A program made the translations under genes and the position numbers. From Acidobacteriota bacterium (GTDB lineage: Bacteria; Acidobacteriota; Vicinamibacteria; Vicinamibacterales; CAVVIG01): a stretch of DNA of 64,000 bases. Position 1 is the first letter of the stretch, and every line of letters starts with the position of its first letter. Where the stretch lies: contig QHWB01000031.1 in assembly GCA_003222395.1 (NCBI GenBank), positions 126,501 through 190,500 of the forward strand, in the 5' to 3' direction. The notes beneath the pieces were generated by a model, which worked only from the letters and a program-made list of their open reading frames with translations, was not told where the DNA came from and did no database searches. Below, one piece after another: positions 9,120-19,890 of this stretch.

Positions 9120-9557
9120 ATGGTGTCGCGGGTCGGCGCCGATGCGGTTGCGACCGTCGGCCTCACCGAGTCGATGCTGACGATGAGTTCGCCCGCGGTC
9201 GGACTGACGTTCGTCACGCTGGCGGGCGTCCTGGAGTCGACGTTCACGAACGAGCCGGAGGTGGCATCTGTCGCGAGCCGCGGGCTGCGGCGCATCATCG
9301 CGAGCGGATTTGTCTTCTACGCCTGCGGCATTGTGGTAACGCAGTCGTTCAACGGCGCGGGCGATACGTGGACACCGACGATCATCAACCTGCTCGGCTT
9401 CTGGATCTTGGCTGTGCCGCTGGCGCAGTTCCTCGCGCGGCAGCTCGCGCTGGGGCCATCCGGTGTGTTCTGGTCGATCGCCGCGGCGTTCTCGACGACC
9501 GCTGTCTCTGCCGCGCTCGTCTTCCGCCGCGGGCGCTGGAAGTTGAAGCGGGTCTGA
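9120..9557 (+). pseudogene. Remnant of a MATE-family multidrug efflux gene
   Basis: The reading frame joins a piece of the N-terminal MATE half (SRVGADAVATVGLTESMLT, normally near transmembrane segment 2) to the last ~110 residues. That tail contains FTNEPEV, GFVFYACGIVVTQSFNGAGDT and the ending GRWKLKRV. Everything in between, roughly nine transmembrane segments, is missing, and the sequence upstream (9009-9119) shows no MATE N-terminus. An intact MATE protein has ~450 residues, so this is an internally deleted, probably non-functional gene. A hairpin terminator follows the stop directly. Confidence 0.75.
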
Positions 9558-9566
9558 CAAAAAACA

Positions 9567-9602
9567 AAGGACCAGAGACAGCCATGAATGTCTCTGGTCC
9601 TT
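9567..9602 (+). terminator. Intrinsic terminator after the MATE remnant
   Basis: A perfect 14-bp stem (9567-9580 with 9589-9602; arm core GGACCAGAGACA) encloses an 8-nt loop. An A-rich tract lies before it and TTCGTCTT after it. It begins about 10 nt after the stop codon and may act in both directions. Confidence 0.75.
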
Positions 9603-9682
9603 CGTCTTGTCGCTCGCGGCGGACTCCCCCAGAAGCTCACCGCGACTGCAGTTGTCGGCGGGCGGCGGACGCCTGGTCCGCT

Positions 9683-10348
9683 TCAGTGAATGTCCATCCG
9701 ATCCAACCTCACTGGCGTTCGTGACGCACGCCAATCGTCCTCGATCACGCCATACATCACCTGGTCGAGGTACTCACCATTGCGAAGGAACGACTTCCGC
9801 AAAACGCCTTCCTGAACCGCGCCGATCTTCCGCAGCGCTCCGTTGCCGCGGCCGTTCTTCACCGCGCAGCGCGCTTCCAGCCGATGCACGCCGAGCGTTT
9901 CGAAGGCGAACTCGAGGACGAGATCCGCACCGTCGGCGAAGATCCCGGTGCCCCAGAAGGGCGAGCCGATCGCGAATCCCCACTCCGCCGTGCCGAACCC
10001 CGATTCGAGCTCGCGCACCTGGAAGATTCCGATCGCCGTGTCGTGCCCTTTCAGCGTCACGGCGAAGCACGCGTAGGTGCCGGCCGTCCGCATCCGGAGG
10101 GTCCAGGCGATGAAGCGCTCGAACCCTTCGACCGTCGACGGCGGCGGCGAAATGAACCGCGACACCTCTTCGGTCGTCAGCATCGCGAACAGCGACTGCG
10201 CGTCGCTCGTTCGCAGCTCGCGGAGCACCACGTTGTGTCCCGTGAGCGTCGGCAGCCGGTGCTGCCAGTCAGTTGTGGTGACATCCGTCATGGGTGGGCG
10301 GATGACGACGTTCATGTCGAGCTCCGACTGATACGGCATCTTTTCCAT
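9683..10348 (-). CDS. GNAT N-acetyltransferase (RimJ/RimL-like)
   Basis: This 221-residue protein has a GNAT domain at ~30-205: VVLRELRTSDAQSLF at the first strand, the RFI..PPST helix, AEWGFAIGSPFWGTGIFADGA covering the acetyl-CoA-binding strand and loop, and LEARCAVKNGRGNGALRKIG at the end. RimJ/L-type enzymes acetylate N-termini or small amines. Its ATG overlaps the TAA of the upstream subtilase by one base (TAATG), so translation is probably coupled. That association suggests the acetyltransferase works with the protease or its product, but the target is unknown. Confidence 0.85.
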   Translation of the reverse strand: MEKMPYQSELDMNVVIRPPMTDVTTTDWQHRLPTLTGHNVVLRELRTSDAQSLFAMLTTEEVSRFISPPPSTVEGFERFIAWTLRMRTAGTYACFAVTLKGHDTAIGIFQVRELESGFGTAEWGFAIGSPFWGTGIFADGADLVLEFAFETLGVHRLEARCAVKNGRGNGALRKIGAVQEGVLRKSFLRNGEYLDQVMYGVIEDDWRASRTPVRLDRMDIH

Positions 10349-12480
10349 TACTGGATACCTCCCACCGAGACGGTCGTCGTGCTAGTAACAGAAGTGATGC
10401 CTGGGCTCGGATCGATCGGAACCGTCGGAGCGCTTTCAATCAACGGAGCCGGGTCGCCGAACTCGATCTGGACGCTCGGCAACGGCTCCTGTGAATCGTC
10501 GCCAAACGTTGCGACGTCTCCGCTGACGCCCCACGTCACGTCGTCATCCGCTGAGGTCCCCCACACGACGTTGGCATCGTTCGATGTGCCCCACAGGACG
10601 TTCTCGCTGCCGTCGGCAGTGCCCCACACGACGTTTCCCAAGTCGGCGGTGCCCCACACCACGTTTTCGCAGTCGGCGCCGCCGCAGTCGGTGCCCCAGA
10701 CCACGTTCTCGTCGACGCTAGTTCCCCAGACGACGTTCGAAAGGGCGTCGACGGAAGTGCCCCAGACGAGATTCGATCCCTGGACGAGATTGCCGCCCGT
10801 GGAATCGTTCGTCCCCCAGACGACGTTCTGACAGCTGGCATCACCGCACGCCGTGCCCCAGAGGACGTTCTCACCGTCGAGGCCGAGCGTCTTGGCCGTG
10901 CCCCACACGACGTTCGTCGCCCACGCGTTCGCGCGCGGATTGAGGTAGCCGCCCTTCAGTCGGTGGTTGCCCCACAGAACGACGCGGCTCCACACCGGCT
11001 GAATGGGCATCGACGATCCGACGGCATTGCTCGCGTAGAACTTGGCGAGGCGCACGGCTCCAAGCGTGTTGAGGAAGCCGGCGCCCTGTCGCAGCGAGGT
11101 GTACCCCCGATACTCCTCCGCGGTGTACTGCAAAATCGCCTTGATCAGATTCGGCGTCAGGTTCGGATTCGCCTGCAGCATCAACGCGACGGTGCCGCTC
11201 ACCACCGGCGCCGCCATGCTGGTGCCGCTCAGCGCGAGATACGGCATGACGCCGAGCGACAGCGAGCCGGCCAGGAGGTAAGGCGTCTTGGTCGCGTAGA
11301 ACGTGCTGCCCGGCGCCGCGAGCGACACCGTGCCGGTTCCAGGCGCGACGAGATCCGGTTTCGCTCCGAAGTCGACGGCGGTCGGCCCGGAGGAGCTGAA
11401 TGCCGCCATCGTGTCGTCAGTGCGGGTGATCGTGCCCATCGTGCTCGAGGCGCCGACCGTCAGCACCCACGGCGCATTGCCCGGCGCCGTGATGCCGCCC
11501 CTCTGCAGCTGACCGGCGCCGTTCTTTCCGAGATTGCCAGCCGCCGCGACGACGGTGATGCCGAGATCCGTCACCTTCTTGACCGCGAGGGTGAGCGGGT
11601 CGGTCCAGTACGACTCCCGGATCGGCGCGCCGACCGAGAGGTTCACGACGCGGATGTTGTACGTCGTGCGGTTGGCGATGATCCAGTTCAGCGCCGCGAT
11701 GATGTTGGAAATCGTGCCCTGACCGTTGGCGTCGAGCACCTTCAGCGACACCAGCGACGCACCGGGCGCGATTCCGGATTTCGCCCCCTGCGAGTCGTAT
11801 CCGTTGCCCAGGATGATGCCGCCGACGTGCGTGCCGTGGCCGTTGTCATCGTAGGGCAGCGTCCGGCCGTTCACGAAGTCGACGAATTTCGCGACGCGCT
11901 GATTTCCATACGGATACAGCTTCGTCGACTTGTTCGTCAGGTCGTCGTGCCAGGTGGCGATGCCCGAGTCGAGCACCGCCACGCCGACTCCGGCGCCGGT
12001 GTAGCCGAGGAAGTAGTTGACGTACGCCGCACCAACCGTGATCGACGTTCGATAGTTATGCGTCTTCAGCGGTCGGTTGTCGTGGACCCGGAAGATCTCC
12101 GGGTAGGCGGCCAGTTTCTTCAGCTGTCCGTTGGACAGCTGGAGCACCTGACCGTTGATGATGTCCAGCTTGTTGCCCTGAGCGAACTTCTTGAACTCGA
12201 TGGGCAGCTGGGCGCCTGGCATCAGTTCGACAATCACGCTGGTGGTCGAAAGCGGATTGCCGAATGTCGCTCGGCGCGTCAGCTCGTCGTCAAGCTTGTA
12301 GTTCTTGACCTGAGCGCCGGGGACCCCTGGCTTGGCATGCGCGGCTGGCTGGTTGTGCTGGCCTGCGGCCATCGAGTTCGTCGAGAACCCGAAGACCACG
12401 AGCGCCACTGCCGCAAGCATTCGCTTGGGGCCCCAGACAGCTTTCTGTCTTACGATGGCTTTTGTGGACGGTAGAGTCAT
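10348..12480 (-). CDS. Secreted S8 subtilisin-like protease with a WGT-repeat C-terminal tail
   Basis: The protein has 710 residues with a signal sequence at ~20-40 (MLAAVALVVFGF). An inhibitor-I9-like propeptide region precedes the S8 domain. The catalytic triad is visible as Asp171 (AVLDSG), His215 (GHGTHV) and Ser421 (SGTSMAAP), with oxyanion Asn near AAAGN (~315). From residue ~502 to ~652 the tail carries about twelve copies of a W-G motif, ten of them close to N-[VL]-[VL]-W-G-T. An acidic, Pro/Ser/Thr-rich end follows. The repeats may bind or anchor; no function is known. It is coupled to the downstream acetyltransferase through TAATG. Confidence 0.9.
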   Translation of the reverse strand: MTLPSTKAIVRQKAVWGPKRMLAAVALVVFGFSTNSMAAGQHNQPAAHAKPGVPGAQVKNYKLDDELTRRATFGNPLSTTSVIVELMPGAQLPIEFKKFAQGNKLDIINGQVLQLSNGQLKKLAAYPEIFRVHDNRPLKTHNYRTSITVGAAYVNYFLGYTGAGVGVAVLDSGIATWHDDLTNKSTKLYPYGNQRVAKFVDFVNGRTLPYDDNGHGTHVGGIILGNGYDSQGAKSGIAPGASLVSLKVLDANGQGTISNIIAALNWIIANRTTYNIRVVNLSVGAPIRESYWTDPLTLAVKKVTDLGITVVAAAGNLGKNGAGQLQRGGITAPGNAPWVLTVGASSTMGTITRTDDTMAAFSSSGPTAVDFGAKPDLVAPGTGTVSLAAPGSTFYATKTPYLLAGSLSLGVMPYLALSGTSMAAPVVSGTVALMLQANPNLTPNLIKAILQYTAEEYRGYTSLRQGAGFLNTLGAVRLAKFYASNAVGSSMPIQPVWSRVVLWGNHRLKGGYLNPRANAWATNVVWGTAKTLGLDGENVLWGTACGDASCQNVVWGTNDSTGGNLVQGSNLVWGTSVDALSNVVWGTSVDENVVWGTDCGGADCENVVWGTADLGNVVWGTADGSENVLWGTSNDANVVWGTSADDDVTWGVSGDVATFGDDSQEPLPSVQIEFGDPAPLIESAPTVPIDPSPGITSVTSTTTVSVGGIQ
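10527..10977 (-). repeat. Tandem coding repeat NVVWGT (about 12 copies)
   Basis: Copies of a codon block encoding N-V-V-W-G-T recur at irregular spacing of ~8-18 codons, separated by short variable Ser/Asp/Cys-containing linkers (such as TACGDASCQ and TDCGGADCE). Two linkers hold paired cysteines. The DNA repeats follow the codon frame, so the repeat is a protein feature rather than an intergenic element. Confidence 0.9.
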
Positions 12481-12488
12481 GTCGGCGA

Positions 12489-12494
12489 ACAGTA
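12489..12494 (-). promoter_or_regulatory. -10-like TACTGT 8 nt before the subtilase ATG
   Basis: On the minus strand TACTGT is followed by TCGCCGAC and then ATG (12480). No ribosome-binding site is visible, so the mRNA may be leaderless. Confidence 0.45.
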
Positions 12495-12877
12495 GAGCAA
12501 GAGCCCCGCCACCCCAGCCTTATGCTGCAGCAGACGACTAACTCGCAATGTGTGTTGTATTTACGAATGTGTCACGCCGCAGCCGATCCTGCGGCGATGT
12601 CTAGAACCGGCACAAGAATGGCGGAGCAAGTACCAGAGTTTGCCGTAAACACTAGGAGACTAGAGAGATGGTTGGAATTGTTTCGTTCCGGCACACGATT
12701 GTCAAAACGATGCACTTTCAAATTCGTCATTGTCTTATGATGTCGTCTTAAGAGCTTTAAACAGCTCTATGAGCGCCGTAGGAATCTGTCATTGGGCTAC
12801 TGCCAGAATTTGACGCCCGGAGGCGGCTTCCGAGATCGCGGCCATCGGTACCGGGCGCTCGGCTCAAAGAAGCTCAG
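12495..12877. other. AT-richer intergenic region between metH and the subtilase
   Basis: About 380 bp without a convincing gene and clearly less GC-rich than its surroundings. A small hairpin lies at 12751-12768 (AGAGCT, 6-nt loop, AGCTCT). A wider 7-bp inverted repeat CGCCCGG...CCGGGCG surrounds ~12803-12850, possibly downstream structure for metH. A plus-strand frame across 12462-12740 has no recognisable domain and is not called. Confidence 0.5.
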
Positions 12878-16651
<3,774 letters not shown>

Positions 16652-16670
16652 CGCAGCGCCTTTGGCCACG

Positions 16671-16745
16671 AACTCACGAAATCACGACGAGGATTAGTCG
16701 CCCTCTTCTTCGTGTCTTCGCGTCTTCGTGATTGCATGTGTTCTT
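16671..16745. repeat. Filler repeat between metH and the ArsR-methyltransferase gene
   Basis: On the minus strand this is a run of CACGAAGACGCGAAGAC-like units. It extends into the 3' end of the ArsR-methyltransferase gene, so the last ~15 residues of that protein (THAITKTRRHEEEGD) are encoded by the repeat. Confidence 0.7.
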
Positions 16746-17671
16746 GTTCCCGTGGCGATCAGCACCGTGAAGGGATCGCCGCTCTTGCGCGCGCCGACGC
16801 CGACCTTGACGTCGGAGAGGCCCGCGCCGGTCAGCAGGCGATTCAGTTCCTCGTCGTCGAAGCCGAGGCGGCGATCGCCGAGCTTGCCGCGCACCCATTC
16901 TTCGTCGTGCTTGCGCAGATCGAGAACGAGCAGGCGTCCGCCCGGCGTGGTGACGCGAACCGCTTCGGCGACGGCGCGCGCCGGATTCTGCGCGTGATGC
17001 AGCGCCTGCGACAGCATCGCGACGTCGACCGACGCGTCCTTCATCGGCAACTTCTCCAGCTCGCCTTTCTTCCAGATGACGTTGCTGATTCCGCGGCGAT
17101 GCGCCAGCGCGCGCGCGCGCTGAAGGACCACCGCCGATCGATCGACCGCGATGACGCGCGACGCCCAGCGCGCCGCTTCGATCGTCAGGTACCCTTCGCC
17201 GCACCCGAGATCCGCGACCTTCAGCGCAGGCATCAGCAGCCCGAGCGCCCGCGACCAGGCGGCCCAGCTGCGTCCGGGCACCAACTGTCGCGCCTCGCGC
17301 GCGTCAGGGCTCGCGTGCGCCTCGAAGTTCTCCTTCCTGAGACGCAGCACTTCCTGAAGGCGCGCGTCGTCGGCTCGGACGGACGCGTCGCCCGCGGCTT
17401 CGTCGAACTGCGCCCGCAGGACCGGCGCGATCGCATGTTCGCCGTCGCGCAGCTTCGGCGCGAGGCGGTAATACGTAAAGCCACCGTCGCGCTCCTCGGC
17501 GACGAGTCCGGCGTCCTTCAGCAGACCCAGATGCCGCGACACGCCCGATTGGGCGAGCCCGAGCACTCCGGTCAGCTCGGTGACGTTCAGCCGCTCTCTG
17601 GCGAGCACGCGCAGCAGGCGCAGGCGAGCTTCGTCGCCGAGCAGGCGGTAGAGCGTCGAGGCGCCCTTCAC
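16694..17671 (-). CDS. ArsR-type HTH fused to SAM methyltransferase domain (SahR-like), next to metH
   Basis: This is a 325-residue protein starting at GTG 17671. Residues ~1-85 form an ArsR winged helix (SGVSRHLGLLKDAGLV recognition helix). Residues ~140-300 form a class I methyltransferase fold with the SAM loop VADLGCGEGYLTIEAA and the post-motif ALHHAQNPARAVAEA. Known SahR regulators of the SAM cycle are ArsR-family proteins that respond to S-adenosylhomocysteine. Here the methyltransferase fold could be the SAM/SAH sensor. It lies upstream of metH in the same direction and has a paralogue in front of ahcY (23268). A catalytic role is not excluded. Confidence 0.85.
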   Translation of the reverse strand: MKGASTLYRLLGDEARLRLLRVLARERLNVTELTGVLGLAQSGVSRHLGLLKDAGLVAEERDGGFTYYRLAPKLRDGEHAIAPVLRAQFDEAAGDASVRADDARLQEVLRLRKENFEAHASPDAREARQLVPGRSWAAWSRALGLLMPALKVADLGCGEGYLTIEAARWASRVIAVDRSAVVLQRARALAHRRGISNVIWKKGELEKLPMKDASVDVAMLSQALHHAQNPARAVAEAVRVTTPGGRLLVLDLRKHDEEWVRGKLGDRRLGFDDEELNRLLTGAGLSDVKVGVGARKSGDPFTVLIATGTRTHAITKTRRHEEEGD

Positions 17672-17678
17672 ATCTACA

Positions 17679-17684
17679 AATCTA
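17679..17684 (-). promoter_or_regulatory. -10-like TAGATT 7 nt before the ArsR-methyltransferase GTG, in a short direct repeat
   Basis: On the minus strand TAGATT, then TGTAGAT, then GTG. The AT-rich stretch includes a near-tandem ATCTACAA/ATCTACAT repeat (plus strand 17672-17687) that could be part of an ArsR operator. No Shine-Dalgarno is seen. Confidence 0.45.
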
Positions 17685-17687
17685 CAT

Positions 17688-18581
17688 TTATTGATTCAGA
17701 TCGTCAATCGATTTCGGCCAGTCGCCCTTGAGCAGGCGCGAGAGGGAGCGGTCGGCGAGGAGCCGCCCGGCGGTCTGGCACGTCGCGCAGTAGTTGCACT
17801 CGTTTTCGGCGTAGACGATCCGCTGCACCGGCGATCCGCACACCGGGCACGGCTGTTTGAAACGCCCGTGCACCGCCATCGCGTCGCGAAACGCCGTCAC
17901 CTTTTCCGGGAATCCGCCGCCGGTCTCGTTGCGAAGGCGATCGATCCACAACGCGAGCGTCGCACGGGTCGCATCGTACAGGCGCAGGAACTCCGCGTCG
18001 GTGAGTGATCGCGTCAGCTTCAACGGCGAGAGCCTCGCCGCGTGAAGAATCTCGTCGGAGTATGCGTTGCCGATGCCGCTGAACAGATGCGGATCGGTCA
18101 GCGCTCGTTTGACCGTGTGGTTCTCGCGGGTCAGCGCGTCGTGGAACTCTTGCAGGCTCGCATCGAGCGGCTCGATGCCGCCGGGATCCAACGCCCGGAG
18201 CGCCGCCCCGCCGCGTACCAGCTGCATCGACGCCCGCTTCTTCGAGCTCGCTTCCGTGAAGAACAACGTGCCGTTGGGAAAATCCAACGACGCCAGGATC
18301 AACTTCGGCCCGATGCCCGGCTTCTGGTCCGGTGTGCGCCATCGAAGCCGGCCGGCGATCATCAGATGGATCACGAGGAAAAGATCGTGATCGAACTCCA
18401 GCACGATGCGCTTGCCGACGCGGCGCACGCCGCGAACGATCCGGCCGTGAACGATGTCAATAGGTGGATCGACGGAGCGGAGGACGAAGGGACTGAGGAG
18501 GTGGATCGTCTCGAGGCGTTGACCGGCGATGTGCCGCGTCAGCGCCTCGATGTAAACGACGACATCAGGCAGCTCGGGCAA
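17688..18581 (-). CDS. mutM: Formamidopyrimidine-DNA glycosylase / endonuclease VIII-type
   Basis: The 297-residue protein starts at TTG 18581. This start is supported because processed Fpg needs Pro directly after Met, and the chain begins (M)PELPDV. It shows the Fpg H2TH segment (SGIGNAYSDEILHAARLSP) and a C-terminal zinc finger (CPVCGSPVQRI...CNYCATCQT) with four cysteines. It excises oxidised purines or pyrimidines from DNA and nicks the strand. The TTG follows the TAG of the upstream small gene with no gap. The C-terminus differs slightly from classical Fpg, so Nei-like specificity is possible. Confidence 0.93.
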   Translation of the reverse strand: MPELPDVVVYIEALTRHIAGQRLETIHLLSPFVLRSVDPPIDIVHGRIVRGVRRVGKRIVLEFDHDLFLVIHLMIAGRLRWRTPDQKPGIGPKLILASLDFPNGTLFFTEASSKKRASMQLVRGGAALRALDPGGIEPLDASLQEFHDALTRENHTVKRALTDPHLFSGIGNAYSDEILHAARLSPLKLTRSLTDAEFLRLYDATRATLALWIDRLRNETGGGFPEKVTAFRDAMAVHGRFKQPCPVCGSPVQRIVYAENECNYCATCQTAGRLLADRSLSRLLKGDWPKSIDDLNQ

Positions 18582-18929
18582 CTAATCTTTCTTGAGCCAT
18601 TCCACGATCTGCTCGCGCGTCCAATGATGATCGTCGTTGAGGTGCAGGATGATGGCGTTGAGCGGCAGCCGCTTGTTGCATCCCTCGGGACATCGGCGAC
18701 GGACGTTCTCCAGACAGTCGAACAGACGCTCCATCCGCGGTCGGATGGCGTGAGCCTCGTGCGGATCGCGCGGCAGCGCGTACGCGCCTTCGTATGCCGC
18801 GCCGAGGGCGCAGGAGCCGCCGGTATCGGAGAAATACTCGCCGAACGCCTGCCGTGGACGCCGCCGCGCGCCTGCGGCGATCGCCGCGGCGAGCTCGAGC
18901 TGATCTTCCCTCGGCACTTGATGCATCAT
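18582..18929 (-). CDS. Small conserved-looking protein of unknown function
   Basis: This is a 115-residue protein. The start at ATG 18929 is fixed by GGAGGT about 3 nt upstream; longer frames upstream run through repeat DNA. Features are GGSCALGAAYEGA, a CLENVRRRCPEGCNK cysteine cluster (three Cys), and a C-terminal LHLNDDHHWTREQIVEWLKK that looks like a helical hairpin. I do not recognise the family. Its TAG abuts the TTG start of fpg, so the two are co-translated. Confidence 0.7.
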   Translation of the reverse strand: MMHQVPREDQLELAAAIAAGARRRPRQAFGEYFSDTGGSCALGAAYEGAYALPRDPHEAHAIRPRMERLFDCLENVRRRCPEGCNKRLPLNAIILHLNDDHHWTREQIVEWLKKD

Positions 18930-19033
18930 GACCTCCAGGCGCCCGCTGCTGCGCATTTTACGCCCCGAAACGCGCGCGCGCACCTGTTCGTACTCGGACG
19001 TTGTCCACCACTCACGGGGAACTCTTCTTATTC

Positions 19034-19130
19034 GCGCGGGCCCCAACGCCCACGCGGGCTCAAGGCTGCGCCTGCTCGCTTGCGTTGCGCAGTCGCTTCG
19101 CTCGTTCTCCTCGCGCAGGCCGTCGACTGT
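19034..19130. repeat. GC-rich repeat with GGGCCCC core and CGCTCG-rich tail (copy 1)
   Basis: GCGCGGGCCCC is followed by CACGCGGGCT and a run of GCTCGCTTGCG, TCGCTTCGCTCG-like words. Related elements occur at 38659, 51568 and 62134. It occupies most of the gap between the small gene and the secreted protein gene. Confidence 0.6.
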
Positions 19131-19207
19131 GCGTACTGGCGTCGTTTGTGCTACAGGCGTAATGTAGATCCGCGCGGCTGCAGAAGCCCGCGCGGCGTCT
19201 AATCCGT

Positions 19208-19774
19208 ATGCGACTGATTCCTCTGCTGTTTGCGGCGATCCTGGCGGCGGCGCCAGGCGATGCCCAGAATCCCGACCCGTCTCCGCAGCAGGACTCGTCG
19301 TCCGCGAAAGTGAACCTGCCCGTATCGCTCGACAAGATTAAGGAAGCGTTGTCGCAGCCGCCCTCGCTGCCACTCATTGGATTGAACGAGACGCCGACCT
19401 TCAGAGTGGAAATTCACGAGCGCCAGAAGTTCACGCTCGAAGACTTAATCAAGAGCATGGATTTCAAGGCCGGTCCCGTCCCCGCAGGCGGTATCTATGC
19501 GAACGAAATGCAGCGCCAATTCTGGCACACGAGCGACAGCCCGCTCGTGCAGCCGTACGCCGCGTTCAATCAGCCGCAGCTCCTCACGATACTGATCGAG
19601 AACCTCGTCGGAAAATATCTCGCCGGCCGCGCGTTGAACGCCGTCAGCTCCGCGGAACGCGCTCACGCCGAAGCGGCGGCGCGCGACGAAGTCCGTCATG
19701 CCGTCGCCGAGTACTGCGCGGCGCAGCCGTACGGCGGCAAGGGCATCGAAATCTGCTCGACTGCCATTCAGTGA
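19208..19774 (+). CDS. Secreted protein of unknown function
   Basis: This 188-residue protein has a signal peptide at ~1-19 (MRLIPLLFAAILAAAPGDA). It continues with a Pro/Ser/Gln-rich stretch, the mixed segment TPTFRVEIHERQKFTLEDL and a helical C-terminal part with two cysteines (EYCAAQ, IEICST). No known domain is recognised. It lies in the same direction as, and ~115 nt before, the BamA-barrel protein and may be exported with it. Confidence 0.65.
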   Translation: MRLIPLLFAAILAAAPGDAQNPDPSPQQDSSSAKVNLPVSLDKIKEALSQPPSLPLIGLNETPTFRVEIHERQKFTLEDLIKSMDFKAGPVPAGGIYANEMQRQFWHTSDSPLVQPYAAFNQPQLLTILIENLVGKYLAGRALNAVSSAERAHAEAAARDEVRHAVAEYCAAQPYGGKGIEICSTAIQ

Positions 19775-19890
19775 ATTCATAAACGCGATCGCCGCGCGCG
19801 AAGCCCGGATGGTCGCGCGCGCGACGGATGAGGTCGGGGCGCGCGTAAGACGGTCGCGCGCGCGGCGCATGCCTTGCACCACCACGGCGC

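Noticed and set aside
10527-10977. Regularly spaced DNA repeats resembling a CRISPR-like array
   Set aside because: The repeats are codon-phased, imperfect and encode N-V-V-W-G-T in the subtilase tail; spacing is irregular.
12462-12740. 92-codon plus-strand frame between the subtilase and metH
   Set aside because: No domain, no ribosome site, composition unlike a coding sequence, and it overlaps the subtilase start region.
16652-16693. Cobalamin riboswitch or SAM riboswitch before metH
   Set aside because: The gap to the upstream gene is only ~40 nt and consists of filler repeat; no riboswitch-sized conserved leader fits. The same holds for ahcY.
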